From: Bubalus kerabau
Taxonomy: Eukaryota; Chordata; Mammalia; Artiodactyla; Bovidae
NCBI RefSeq assembly: GCF_029407905.1
Contig: NC_073633.1
Location: forward strand, 29,898,501 to 29,962,500
DNA length: 64,000 nucleotides
Reading direction: 5' to 3'
The stretch's first letter is position 1; each line of letters starts with the position of its first letter. Under the pieces are notes generated by a model. It saw only the letters and a program-made list of their open reading frames with translations, was not told the DNA's origin and did not search any database. Shown here one piece after another: positions 11,815-24,173 of this stretch. The position numbers were made by a program, and so were the translations under genes.

Positions 11815-12088
11815 GTTGCTGCTGCTAAGTCACTTCAGTTGTGTTCGACTCTGTGTGACCCCATAGATGGCAGCCCACTAGGCTCCTCTGTCCCTGGGAT
11901 TCTCCAGGCAAGAACACTGGAGTGGGTTGCCATTTCCTTCTCCAATGCATGAAAGTGAAAAGTGACAGTGAAGTCTCTCAGTTGTGCCCGACTCCCAGCG
12001 ACCCCAAGGACTGGAGCCTATGAGGCTCCTCTGTCCATGGGATCCTCCAGGCAAGAGTACTGGAGTGGGGTGCCATTGCCTACTCCGA
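11815..12088 (-). mobile_element. BOV-A2 SINE (dimeric)
   Basis: Two related half-units in tandem, each with the TCTCCAGGCAAGAACACTGG-like phrase, joined by CCAATGCATGAAAGTGAAAA; this is the BOV-A2 dimer organisation, read on the minus strand. Confidence 0.9.
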
Positions 12089-12240
12089 TTGACCACTAGA
12101 TAAATCATATAAATCTTCCTGAAGTGGCTTGTAAGGTAGAAATGTTGACAAATATAGATAAATTAAAATGAGTCCTATTTAATATTTTATGTTAAAGTTT
12201 GGATACTGTGAACTCTTAGAAATACTTTTATCTTTTGCAC

Positions 12241-12361
12241 TATACACACATACACACACAAACACATACTCACATACATTGGCTTCCCAGATGGCTCAGT
12301 GGTAAAGAATCCACCTGCAATACAGGAGACATGAGTTTGATCACTGGGTCAGGAAGAGAAG
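12241..12361 (+). repeat. Short CA-rich stretch followed by a Bov-tA head fragment
   Basis: 12,241-12,278 is an imperfect (CA)n tract. 12,279-12,361 matches the tRNA-derived head of Bov-tA (TGGCTCAGTGGTAAAGAATC) and stops after the GGGTCAGGAAG phrase. Confidence 0.75.
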
Positions 12362-12587
12362 CAAAATGCAGTATTTATCACAGGGCACCAAGCAAGTAGC
12401 CCATGCATCCAGGACTCAAAGTCTGGAATTCCCAGATGGCTTCGAGGAAAATGTTTTTAAATATCAGGTGAGGGAAGGGAGTTGTGTGGTGTGTGATCAG
12501 CTTGTGGACATTCTTCTGATTCATTGGTGGTGAGGTAATCAGGAGTCAACACAATCAACCTTTTGTTTCCAACCAGTCTGAGTATTG

Positions 12588-12795
12588 GGGCTTCGTTAGT
12601 AGCTGAAATGGTAAAGCATCAACCTGCAATGCAGGAGACCTGGGTTTGATACCTGGGTCAGGAAGATCTCCAGGAGAAGAAATGGCAACCCACTCCAGTA
12701 TTCTTGCCTGGAGAATTGCATGGACAGAGGAGCCTGGTGACTACAGTTCATGGGGTTGAAAGCAGTCTGACACAATTGAGCAACTAACACACACA
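12588..12795 (+). mobile_element. Bov-tA SINE
   Basis: Complete-looking head-to-tail copy: tRNA-derived part with CAATGCAGGAGACCTGGG, then the body ending near CAATTGAGCAACTAACAC. Confidence 0.88.
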
Positions 12796-12957
12796 GTCTG
12801 AGGTCTAGTCTTTGTGATCACATACAGTTAACTTCTTCCACTTGGTAGGGGTTTCAGATTCTGCAAAACAGCTCAAAGTACTTGGCTCACAATGTTACAC
12901 ACAGTCCTTGAGGGGTTTCTGAAGGTCCTTGAATATGTTTAATGGCTAAACTATTGG

Positions 12958-13238
12958 AGAAGATAGAGAAGGCAATGGCACCCCACTCCAGTACTCTTGC
13001 CTGGAAAGTCCCATGGACAGAGGAGCCTGGTAGGCTGCAGTCCATGGGGTCGCTAAGAGTTGGACACGACTGAGCGACTTCACTTTCACTTTTCACTTTC
13101 ATGCATTGGAGAAGGAAATGGCAATCCACTCCAGTGTTCTTGCCTGGAGAATCCCAGGGACGGGGAAGCCTGGTAGGCTACCGTCTATGGGGTCACACAG
13201 AGTCAGACACGACTGAAGCGACTTAGCATAGCATAGCA
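12958..13238 (+). mobile_element. BOV-A2 SINE (dimeric)
   Basis: Two half-units joined by TCACTTTTCACTTTCATGCA, with a GGTCACACAGAGTCAGACAC end. Directly abuts a BovB 3' fragment. Confidence 0.9.
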
Positions 13239-13552
13239 TTGGAGAAGACTCTTGAGAGTCCATTGGACAGCAAAGAGATCAAACCAGTCAATCTTAAAGG
13301 AAATCAGTCCTGCATATTCATTGGAAGGACTGGTGCTGAAGTTGAAGCTCTAATACTTTGGCCCCCTATATGAAGAACTGACTCATTGGGGAAAACCCTG
13401 ATGCTGGAAAAGACAGGAGGAGAAAGGGATGACAGAGGATGAGATGGCTGCATGGCATCCCCAACTCAATGGACATGAGTTTGAGCAAGCTCTGGGAGTT
13501 GGTGATGGGCAGGAAGCCTGGCGTGCTGCAGACATGACTGAACTGATTGAAA
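13239..13552 (+). mobile_element. BovB LINE 3' fragment
   Basis: Matches the end of the BovB RT ORF and 3' region (GGAGAAGACTCTTGAGAGTC onwards), homologous to 10,074-10,390 of the larger copy. Truncated and without an open frame. Confidence 0.88.
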
Positions 13553-14119
13553 GTATTATTGTTTTGTCTTGCTTGATTGGTTTCCTTTCTTTCTGCACTT
13601 TCTCACTTCTCTGATTAAATTTATACTTTGGAATTGGGGAAGGTCTAGGAGCTAAAGTTTTTCTACACACAAGAGGCAGAGAAAGGACATTGCAGGGGCA
13701 GATGGAGTGGTCTGTTCCAGGAAGGCCCCATAAGGTCCTGCTCAATTACTTATAGATAGATAGATAGTTTCCTGTGTGTGCTATGTGTTGTTCAGGAATG
13801 CAGGATGCAACACTGAAGAGCAATAAAAAAAAAAAAAAAGGCCTACATTGCAGTAGGAGAAAAAATTAAACAGTTTTGTTTTTTAAAAAATTAAAGAATT
13901 TTAAGTAGTGATAAGCACTTTGAAGACATTACAAAACTGTGTTAAGATAGAGAGTGACTCTTGGGATGAGGAAAGGCATCAGCCCTAAGTAGGGTATGGA
14001 GGGAGGGCTCCACTCTGACACTTACTCTGCAACAGCAGGCTGGGCGCTGAACCTCTCTCATGTTCAATTTTATATCTGTAAGTAGCCAGTATCTTTCTGC
14101 TGGACACTGGGCTCAGCAT

Positions 14120-14310
14120 TGGCATTCATTATTCCATTCACTTCTTATAAGAACCCTGAATGGTAAATTCTACCAATAACCACAGTGCAGAGATGAGGAA
14201 ATTGAAGCATAAAAATTCTTGTCACAATCCCAAGGTCACACAACTAGTGAATGCTAGATCTAGAAACACAATCTAAGTCTTTGGTCTTAAGCACTTTGCT
14301 CCACTGTCTT
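14120..14310 (-). mobile_element. MIR SINE (ancient)
   Basis: Plus-strand wording GATGAGGAAATTGAAG, then CCAAGGTCACACAACTAG, then a reversed tRNA-like end near TTAAGCACTTTGC is the reverse complement of MIR. Strongly diverged, as expected for its age. Confidence 0.7.
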
Positions 14311-15044
14311 CCTAAAATATGGTGGACCCAATCTTGAGGGGTTCCAGTAAGAATTGCGAACACACATGCAAATCACCTAGTGCAGCGCCTTCTCTGTCAC
14401 AGGCTCTCAACCAGCTGTGGTAATGCACAAAACCTTGGTGGATGGGAAGCCATGGTCTGGAATTCCAGACAGTCTATCTACAAGATAAAGCTCAATATTT
14501 TCTGAGGTTTGTTTAGTAGTTTACACAGAAGACTTCATGTATTATCCTAAGTATCAGCGGTCTATTATGTTTCTTACTGTTAATGGGAAATCAGTTCCCA
14601 TTAACTGATATTAACCACCTTAAATATAAACTATTACATTGAGACAATGGGTAGCATAATATAACATAGAACGAGTATACCAAGCTGTGTTTTCTACTAC
14701 AGTCTATTAGTATTTTTGTAATTGACTTTTGCTCCCACTTCTCAGGATATTTCTACACTACAAGAAAGGACAAGCAGTAAATGCAATTTGACTTAATAGA
14801 TAAAAATATCCCATCTTATGCAACAATTCCAAACTTTCTATTCATGCAACCATAGTCATTTCATGTTTATTTTTCATTTGGAATCAATCACTTTCACATC
14901 TGTCTGACAAAAGCAAAAAACAAAAACAAACAGCCAGTTTTCCTGAATCCTCTCCCTCTTGATTTCCACACTGGGAAGTTTACTGAGTGGTTCAACTTTG
15001 GCAGCTCCTATTGGGATTAGGCTTCCCCACAATTTAATCCATGA

Positions 15045-15060
15045 TCACTAGAGGGGAGCA
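15045..15060 (+). promoter_or_regulatory. Candidate CTCF site 1
   Basis: TCACTAGAGGGGAGCA resembles the CTCF core (CCACNAGRKGGCRS form). CTCF shapes chromatin looping in antigen-receptor loci. Based on motif resemblance only. Confidence 0.4.
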
Positions 15061-15097
15061 GGGAAGCCAGAGAAGCCTCACAAAATGTTTGAGCAGG

Positions 15098-15113
15098 ACA
15101 CCAGGTGGCAGTA
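15098..15113 (+). promoter_or_regulatory. Candidate CTCF site 2
   Basis: ACACCAGGTGGCAGTA is a good CTCF-core match in the same orientation as site 1, 53 bp downstream. Confidence 0.45.
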
Positions 15114-15261
15114 TATCAGCTTTCATTCTTGCTGCATGCAGTGTGCTAGAGTCTGATTCTCAGAACTGAAAAACAGATTTTGACAAAGGATTCACAAAGG
15201 GGTGACATTTGAGTTGAAACATGAAGGAATTCAGAGGTGCATCATGTCTATATTTGGGGGA

Positions 15262-15415
15262 ATGGCATCACTGGCTCAGTGGTAAGGAATCCACCTTTCA
15301 GTGGATTCAATCCCTGGGTCTGGAAGATCCCATAGGAGGAAATGGCTACCCACTCCAGTATTCTTGCCTGGGAAACCCCATGGACAGAGAATGAGTCAGA
15401 CACGAGACTAAAAAC
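15262..15415 (+). mobile_element. Bov-tA SINE, diverged/partial
   Basis: Head (TGGCTCAGTGGTAAGGAATC) and body (ACCCACTCCAGTATTCTTGC) recognised; the tail is degraded. Confidence 0.8.
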
Positions 15416-16206
15416 AGCAAAGCATCACAGTCAAGAGGGAAAAACAAGGGACACTGGTCTTGATTGGGAAACAATCTTGGGGTGTTTAAGGAATGAAATC
15501 TCATTGTAGCCCTTGTTTTTTCCAGCACACTATTACTTAAGAAACTTATTAAAGCATCTGGCACTATTAACTAGTTAGTGGATGCTTTCCTCATTTACTG
15601 ATCCTGGGACAGTTGAATCTGTTTTGGCATTTTCTTTCTTAGTTTCCTTTAGCGTCCAGTTTAAACCAGTAATGTCACCACCCAGTTCTGGGGCCAAGTG
15701 CTTCTCCATAGTCCAGACCTTGCTTCTAAGCAGCCCTCTAAAATGCGACACACTGGCCGATAATAAAAGGTAGAGAAGCTTTTCACAATTAGGAAAGATA
15801 GGGCTAATTCCCAAAGCATTTTTTTTTTCCTTTTCTTCTTCTTTTTTAAATTTTATTTTATTTTTAAACTTTACAATATTGATTGGTTCTGCCATATATA
15901 GAAATGAATCTGCCACAGGCATACACGTGTTCCCCATCCTGAATCCTCCTCCCTCCTCCCTCCCCATACCATCCCTCTGGGTGGTCCCAGTACACCAGCC
16001 CCAAGCATCCAGTATCATGCATCGAACCTGGACTGGCAACTCGTTTCATATATGATATTGTACATATTGCAATGCCATTCTCCCAAATCATCTCACCCTC
16101 TCCATCTCCAACAGAGTCCAAAAGACTATTCTACACATCAGTGTCTCTTTTGCTGTCTCGTATACAGGGTTATTGTTACCATCTTTCTAAATTCCATATA
16201 TATGCG

Positions 16207-19200
16207 TTAGTATGCTCTATTGGTGTTTTCTTTCTGGCTTACTTCACTCTGTATAATAGGCTCCAGTTTCATCCACCTCATTAGAACTGACTCAAATGTA
16301 TTCTTTTTAATGGCTGAGTAATACTCCATTGTGTATATGTACCACAGCTTGCTTATCCATTCATCTGCTGATGGATGTCTAGGTTGCTTCCATGTCCTGG
16401 ATATTATAGACAGTGCTGCAATGAACATTGGGGTACATGTGTCTCTTTCCCTTCTGGTTTCCTCAGTGTGTATGCCCAGCAGTGGGATTGCTGGATCATA
16501 AGGCAGTTCTATTTTCAGTTTTTTAAGGAATTTCCACATTGTTCTCCATAGTGGCTGTACTAGTTTGCATTCCCACCAACAGTGTAAGAGGGTTCCCTTT
16601 TCTCCACATCCTCTCCAGCATTTATTGCTTGTAGACTTTTGGATCACAGCCGTTATGTCTGGCGTGAAATGGTACCTCATTGTGGTTTTGATTTGTATTT
16701 CTCTGATAATGAGTGATGTTGAGCATCTTTTCATGTGTTTGTTAGCCATCTGTATGTCTTCTTTGGAGAAATGTCTATTTAGTTCTTTGGCCCATTTTTT
16801 GATTGGGTCATTTATTTTTCTGGAACTGAGCTGTAGGAGTTGCTTGTATATTTTTGAGATTAGTTGTTTGTCAGTTGCTTCATTTGCTATTATTTTCTCC
16901 CATTCTGAAGGCTGTCTTTTCACCTTGTGTATAGTTTCCTTTGTTGTGGAGAAGCTTTGAAGTTTAATTAGGTCCCATTTGTTTATTTTTGCTTTTATTT
17001 CCAATATTCTAGAGGGTGTGTCATAGAGGATCCTGATGTGATGTATGTCAGAGAGTGTTTTGCCTATGTTCTCCTCTAGGAGTTTTATAGTTTCTGGTCT
17101 TACGTTTAGATCTTTAATCCATTTTGAGTTTATTTTTGTGTATGGTGTTAGAAAGTGGTCCAGTTTCATTCTTTCACAAGTGGTTGACCAGTTTTCCCAG
17201 CACCACTTGTTAAAGAGATTGTCTTTAATCCATTGTATATTCTTGCCTCCTTTGTCAAAGATAAGGTGTCCATATGTGTGTGGATTTATCTCTGGGCTTT
17301 CTATTTTGTTCCATTGATCTATATTTCTGTCTTTGTGCCAGTACCATACTGTCTTGATGACTGTGGCTTTGTAGTAGAGCCTGAAGTCAGGCAGGTTGAT
17401 TCCTCCAGTTCCATTCTTCTTTCTCAAGATCGTTTTGGCTATTCGAGGTTTTTTGTATTTCCATACAAATTCTGAAATTATTTGTTCTAGCTCTGTGAAG
17501 AATACTGTTGGTAGCTTGATAGGGATTGCATTGAATCTATAAATTGCTTTGGGTAGTATACTCATTTTCACTATATTGATTCTTCCAATCCATGAACATG
17601 GTATATTTCTCCATCTATTAGTGTCCTCTTTGATTTCTTTCACCAGTGTTTTATAGTTTTCTATATATAGGTCTTTAGTTTCGTTAGGTAGATATATTCC
17701 TAAGTATTTTATTCTTTCCGTTGCAATGGTGAATGGAATTGTTTCCTTCATTTCTCTTTCTGTTTTCTCATTATTAGTGCATAGGAATGCAAGGGATTTC
17801 TGTGTGTTGATTTTATATCCTGCAACTTTACTATAGTCATTGATTAGTTCTAGTAGTTTTCTGGTGGAGTCTTTAGGGTTTCCTATGTAGAGGATCATGT
17901 CATCTGCAAACAGTGAGAGTTTTACTTCTTCTTTTCCAATTTGGATTCCTTTTATTTCTTTTTCTGCTCTGATTGCTGTGGCCAAAACTTCCAAAACTAT
18001 GTTGAATAGTAATGGTGAAAGTGGGCACCCTTGTCTTGTTCCTGACTGTAGAGGAAATGCTTTCAATTTTTCACCACTGAGGATAATGTTTGCTGTGGGT
18101 TTGTCATATATAGCTTTTATTATGTTGAGGTGTGTTCCTTCTATTCCTGCTTTCTGGAGAGTTTTTATCATAAATGGATGTTGAATTTTCTCAAAGGCTT
18201 TCTCTGCTTCTATTGAGATAATCATAAGGTTTTTATTTTTCAATTTGTTAATGTGGTGTATTATGTTGATTGATTTGCAGATATTGAAGAATCCTTGCAT
18301 CCCTGGGATAAAGCCCACTTGGTCATGGTGTATGATCTTTTTAATGTGTTGTTGGATTCTGATTGCTAGAATTTTGTTAAGGATTTTTGCCTCTATGTTC
18401 ATCAGTGATATTGGCCTGTACTTTTCTTTTTTTGTGGGATCTTTGTCAGGTTTTGGTATTAGGGTGATGGTGGCCTCATAGAATGAGTTTGGAAGTTGAC
18501 CTTCCTCTGCAATTTTCTGGAAGAGTTTGAGTAGGATAGGTGTTAACTCGTCTCTACATTTTTGGTAGAATTCAGCTGTGAAGCCGTCTGGACCTGGGCT
18601 TTTGTTTGCTGGAAGATTTTTGATTACAGTTTCAATTTCCATGCTTGTGATGGGTCTGTTAAGATTTTCTATTTCTTCGTGGTTCAGTTTTGGAAAGTTG
18701 TACTTTTCTAAGAATTTGTCCATTTCTTCCACGTTTTCCACTTTATTGGCATATAATTGCTGATAGTAGTCTCTTATGATCCTTTGTATTTCTGTGTTGT
18801 CTGTTGTGATCTCTCCATATTCATTTCTAATTTTATGGATTTGATTTTTCTCCCTTTGTTTCTTGATGAGTCTGGCTAATGGTTTGTCAATTTTATTTAT
18901 CCTCTCGAAGAACCAGCTTTTGTCTTTGTTGATTTTTGCTATGGTCTCTTTTGTTTCTTTTGCATTTACTTCTGCCCTAATTTTTAAGATTTCCTTCCTT
19001 CTACTAACCCTGGGGTGCTTCATTTCTTCATTTTCTAGTTGCTTTAGGTATAGAGTTAGGTTATTTATTTGACTTTCTTCTTGTTTCTTGAGGTATGCCT
19101 GTATTGCTATGAACTTTCCCCTTAGCACTGCTTTTACAGTGTCCCACAGGTTTTGGGTTGTTGTGTTTTCATTTTCTTTCGTTTCTATTCAAATTTTGAT

Positions 19201-20002
19201 TTCTTTTTTGATTTCTTCTGTGATTTGTTGGTTATTCAGAAGCGTGTTGTTCAGCCTCCATATGTTCGAATTTTTAATAGTTTTTCTCCTGTAATTGAGA
19301 TCTAATCTTAATGCATTGTGGTCAGAAAAGATGCTTGGAATGATTTCAGTTTTTTTGAATTTACCAAGGCTAGATTTATGGCCCAGGATGTGATCTATCC
19401 TGGAGAAGGTTCCATGTGCGCTTGAGAAAAAGGTGAAATTCATTATTTTGGGATGAAATGTTCTATAGATATCAATTAGGTCTAACTGGTATTGTATCGT
19501 TTAAAGTTTGTGTTTCCTTGTTAATTTTCTGTTTAGTTGATCTATCCATAGTTGTGAGTGGGGTATTAAAGTCTCCCACTATTATTGTGTTATTGTTAAT
19601 TTCTCCTTTCATACTTGTTAGCATTTGCCTTACATATTGTGGTGCTCCCGTGTTGGGTGCATATATATTTATAATTGTTATATCTTCTTCTTGGATTGAT
19701 CCTTTGATCATTATGTAGTGACCGTCTTTGTCTGTTTTCACAGTCTTTGTTTTAAAGTCTATTTTATCTGATATGAATATTGCTACTCCTACTTTCTTTT
19801 TGTCCCTATTTGCATGGAAAATCTTTTTCCAGCCCTTCACTTTCAGTCTGTATGTGTCCCCTGTTTTGAGGTAGGTCTCTTGTAGACAACATATGTAGGG
19901 GTCTTGTTTTTGTATCCATTCAGCCAGTCTTTGTCTTTTGGTTGGGGCATTCAACCCATTTACGTTTAAGGTAATTACTGATAAGTATGATCCCGTTGCC
20001 AT
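16207..20002 (-). pseudogene. L1 ORF2 (endonuclease-reverse transcriptase), two lesions
   Basis: ORF2p carries out target-primed reverse transcription. The APE-type endonuclease starts at the ATG 20002-20000 with the VITLNVNGL motif and is open for 176 codons to about 19,472, where a frameshift occurs. The middle segment 19443-19189 continues the endonuclease, including the SDHNA motif, and ends in TGA at 19191-19189. From there the same frame is open again for about 973 codons to 16,207 and contains the RT domain with the FADD box (near 17,908-17,897) and the Cys-rich C-terminus. Total length, about 1,265 codons, is typical of mammalian ORF2. Only two point-like lesions separate it from an open frame. 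Confidence 0.9.
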
Positions 20003-20053
20003 TTACTTTATTGTTTTGGGTTTGAATTTATACACCGTTTTTGTGTTTCCTGT

Positions 20054-20979
20054 CTAGAGAATATCCTTTAGTATTTGTTGGAGAGCTGGTTTGGTGGTGC
20101 AGAATTCTCTCAGCTTTTGCTTGTCTGTAAAGCTTTTGATTTCTCCTTCATATTTGAATGAGATCCTTGCTGGGTACAATAATCTGGGCTGTAGGTTATT
20201 TTCTTTCATCTCTTTAAGTATGTCTTGCCATTCCCTCCTGGCTTGGAGAGTTTCTATTGAAAGATCAGCTGTTATCCTTATGGGAATCCCCTTGTGTGTT
20301 ATCTGTTGTTTTTCTCTTGCTGCTTTTAATATTTGTTCTTTGTGTTTGATCTTTGTTAATTTGATTAATATGTGTCTTGGGGTGTTTCACCTTGGGTTTA
20401 TTCTGTTTGGGACTCTCTGGGTTTCTTGGACTTGAGTGAATATTTCCTTCCCATTTTAGGGAAGTTTTCAACTATTATCTCCTCAAGTATTTTCTCATGG
20501 TCTTTCTTTTTGTCTTCTTCTTCTGGGACCCCTATGATTCGAATGTTGTAGCATTTAATATTGTCCTGGAGGTCTCTGAGATTGTCCTCATTTCTTTTAA
20601 TTCGTTTTTCTTTTATCCTCTCTGATTCATTTATTTCTACCATTCTATCTTCTAATTCACTAATCCTATCTTCTGCCTCTGTTATTCTACAATTTGTTGC
20701 CTCCAGGGTATTTTTTATTTCATTTATTGCATTATTCATTATATATTGACTCTTTTTTATTTCTTCTAGGTCCTTGTTAAACCTTTCTTGCATCTTCTCA
20801 ATCCTTGTCTCCAGGCTATTAATCTGTGATTCCATTTTGATTTCAAGATTTTGGATCAATTTCACTATCATTATTCGGAATTCTTTATCAGGTAAATTCC
20901 CTATCTCTTCCTCTTTTGTTTGGTTTAGTGGGCATTTATCCTGTTCCTTTACCTGCTAGGTATTCCTCTGTATCTTCAT
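20054..20979 (-). pseudogene. L1 ORF1, disrupted
   Basis: The ATG is at 20979-20977 and the terminal TAG at 20056-20054, about 50 bp before the ORF2 ATG, as usual for L1. A TAG occurs about eight codons in, and the frame shifts around 20,400-20,470; open pieces are 20871-20398 and 20471-20265. The N-terminal half is a charged coiled coil; the C-terminal half is the RNA-binding part. Confidence 0.8.
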
Positions 20980-21988
20980 CTTGTTTAAATTGCTGAGTTT
21001 GGGGTGTCCTTTCTGTATTCTTGCAGTTTGTGGAGTTCTCTTTACTGTGGTATTTCCTTGGTGTGTGTGGGTTTGTACAGGTGGCTTGTCAAGGTTTCTT
21101 GGTTAGGGAATCTTGTGTCTGTGTTCTGGTGGGTGGAGCTGTATTTCTTCTCTCTGGAGTGCAATGAAGTGTCCAGTTATGAGTTATGAGATATCTATGG
21201 TTTGGGGGTGACTTTGGGCAGCCTGTATCTTGGAGCTCAGACCTGTGTTCCTGTGTTGCTGGAAAATGTGTGTGATATGTCTTGCCCTGGAGCTTGTTGG
21301 CCCTTGTGTGGTGCTTGGTTTCAGTGTAGGTATGGAGGGGTTTGATGAGCTTCTGTCATTAATGTTCCTTGGAGTCAGGAGTTCCCTGGAGTTAGGGTTT
21401 GGACTTAAGCCTCCTGCTTCCAGTTATCAGTCTTATTTTTACAGTAGTTTCAAAACTTCTCCTTCTATACAGCACCATTGATAAAACATCTATGTTAAAG
21501 ACGAAAAGTTTCTCCACCGTGAGGGCCACCCAGAGAGGTTCACAGAGTTACATGGAGAAGAGAAGAGGGAGGAGGGAGTTAGAGGTGACCCGAATGAGAT
21601 GAGGTGGAATCAATAGAGGAGAGAGCGGGCTAGCCAGTAATCACTTCCTTATGTGCATTCCACAATTGGACCGCTCAGGATGTTTACGGAATTGTACAGA
21701 GAAGAGAAGAAGGAGGAAGGAGACAGAGGTGGCCAGGAGGATAAAAGGGGGGAATGAAAAGGGGGGAATGAAAAGGAGGGAGACAGATCCAGCCAGTAAT
21801 CAGTTCCCTAAGGGTTCTCCACCGTCTGGAACACACAGAAATTCACAGAGTTGCATAGAATAGAGAGGGGTTAGGGAGGAGACACAGGTGACCTGGTGAA
21901 GAAGAGGAGAGTCCAAAGAGGGAGAAAGCAGTCAAGCCAGTAATCTCGCTCCCTAGTGAAAAATGGGTACTGAAGATTGGGTTCTTAA

Positions 21989-22600
21989 AGGTACAGAATT
22001 GGTAACAAATACATAAAAGCAAAAATTTAAAATCTAGAATAGAGTTTGGAATTTCAAAAATACAATGTTAAAGAATAGAAGAAGGAAAAGAAAAAGAGGG
22101 AAAAAAAACAAAGTCGAAAAAATATGAAGAAAATATAGGTACAAAATTGATAATAAATACCAAAAAGCAAAAGTTAAAAATCTAGAGTACAGTCTGGAAT
22201 TTCAAAGATACAATGTTAGAAAAAAAAGAAGAAGAAGAAGAAGAAAGAGAGAAAAATAAACAAAAACAAACCAAGTTGCAAAAATTATAAAGAAAATATA
22301 GATACAAAATTGATAACAAATACCAAAAAGCATAAATTAAAAATCTAGAGTAGAGTTTGGAATTTCAGATATACAATGTTATATAAAAGAAGAAGAGAAA
22401 GAAAGAGAGAGAAAAAAAGTCACAAAAATTATTAAAAAGTGTATATATAATATATATATATATGTACAAAATTGATAAAAAATACCAAAAAGCTAAAATT
22501 AAAAATTTGAGTAGAGTTTGGAATTTCAAAAATACAATGTTAAGAAAAGAAGAAAAAAAAACAAGGTCACAAAAATTATAAAAAATATATATATTAAGTT
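21989..22600 (-). repeat. Tandem array inside the L1 5' UTR
   Basis: Homologous to the array at 1186-1790; units begin near 21,989, 22,136, 22,300 and 22,462. The last unit carries an added (TA)n expansion (22,442-22,463). AGAAGAAG and AAAA runs between units vary in length between the two L1 copies. Confidence 0.75.
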
Positions 22601-24173
22601 TGCTTTAAAAAAAATAGGGTCTCTCTCTTTTTTTTTTTTTTTGCAAAGTAATAGTAGCTTATAAAAGTGAAAATTAAAGGAATAATAGAGGACTTAAATT
22701 TTTTTAAATTAAAAAAAAGAAAGAAAAAATGATCACAAAAATAGTAAAAATATATCTAGGACTTTCTCTGGTTTTGTTTTGGGTATTGTGGGGTCAGTTC
22801 ATTTTCGGCTAGTTCCTTGGTCCAACTTATATTTCTCAAGATCTATAGGCCCCTTCCTATGTATTCAGTTCTAACCACAGGGTTTTAATCTATTGCCTGT
22901 AGCCTCCAAGGTGGTTCCCTCTGTTTGCTGGTCTCTTCAGTGTCTGGTTTCTGCCCTGACACAAAGTGGACGGTGGTGGACACTTTTTTCTTTCCTTTTT
23001 TTTTTTTTTTCTTTTTAGGCTCACTTGTTCAGTCACGCTGTGGGGAGGGAGGGACGCTGCAAACAAATAACACTGGCGTGTGCTCACAGTGCCTCAGCCA
23101 CACTGGGCCTGCCTCCACTCACGGCAGGTGTAGCCTCCCTGCCCACACTGCTCAGGCTCTAGGTTGCTCCGCAGGGAACCATCCGTGGCAGGCCCTGGGC
23201 TGCTTGCACCTCCCAGGTCCAAGCCGCTCAGGTTCAGGCACTCGGGTAGTCCTCAGAGGTGCAGACTCAGTTGGGCCAGCATTTTGTGCCCTTCCCAGGT
23301 CCGAGCAGCTCAGGTGATGAGGTGTTTGGCGAGCGCAATTGCTGCATCTTACTGCCTCCCTGCTGCTCGATTATCTAGATGTACAACTGGCGCACCTTCT
23401 CAGGCAGATGTTGACCGTCCAGACCCCCAAGAAGTTTTAGTTAGCAAAGAAGCCTACTTACAGTTTTGTAGATAATGTCTCTCTGGGGCTGCAATTGCCC
23501 CCTTCTGGCTCTGGCTGCCTGTCACCAGAGGGGGATGGTCTGCAGCCGGCTATCTCTGTACAGTCCTTTGTTCTGTGCGCGGACCTGGCGGTGTCTTAGG
23601 TTAGGGCTGGCTTTTCGCGTGGTAGATATCCCACAGTCTGGTTTGCTAGCCCAAATTATTTCGCTCAGATAGCACTCGGGGTATTCAGGCCAGATCCTTA
23701 TCCTAAGTGATGCAGCCCGCGCCATGCCTCCCTGCCCAGCCCCCGCTTGCTAATGGCGGATGCAGGTGTCTGCGCTGCTTCTCCGCTGGGGGAATTACCC
23801 TAGGGCTCATAATCTGCGGGTTTTAATTGTTTATTTATTTTTCCTCCCTGTTATGTTGCCCTCTTTGCTTCCAAGGCTTGGCACAGATTCGGCAGTGAGA
23901 AGGTTTCCTGGTGTTTGGAAACTTCTCTCTTTTTAAGACTCCCTTCCTGGGATGGAGCTCCGTCCCTCCCTCTTTTGTCTCTTTTTTTGTCTTATGTATT
24001 TTTTCCTACCTCCTTTCGAAGACGTGGGTTGCTTTTCTGGGTGGCTGATGTCCTCTGCCGGCATTCAGAAGTTGTTTTGTGGAATTTACTCGGCATTTAA
24101 ATGTTCTTTTGATGAATTTGTTGGTGGAAAAATTGTTGTCCCCATCCTACTCCTCCACCATCTTAGCTCCTCT

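Larger units (their letters stand above)
13553..15261. other. Long stretch without genes; mostly unique sequence
   Basis: Contains a short GATA run (13,753-13,768), an A-run at about 13,826-13,840, a MIR-like segment and two CTCF-like motifs (listed separately). No V-segment, splice-framed ORF or RSS could be found on either strand. It is the longest interval in the left half not made of young repeats. Confidence 0.6.
15814..24173 (-). mobile_element. Near full-length L1 (bovine type), about 8.4 kb
   Basis: On the minus strand it runs from a 5' terminus at about 24,173 through a ~3.2 kb 5' UTR, ORF1 (20979-20054), ORF2 (20002-16207) and a short 3' UTR to a poly-A tail at about 15,821-15,855 (T-rich on the plus strand). 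Possible target-site duplications flank it: AAAGCATTTTTTTT at 15,813 and AAAGTATTTTTTTT at 24,174, although the T-run makes them hard to separate from the tail. ORF1 has an early stop and frame damage; ORF2 has one frameshift and one nonsense codon, so it is almost but not quite coding-competent. Confidence 0.92.

Noticed and set aside
16565..19294. Many plus-strand open frames across the L1
   Set aside because: They are antisense shadows of L1 ORF2 on the minus strand.
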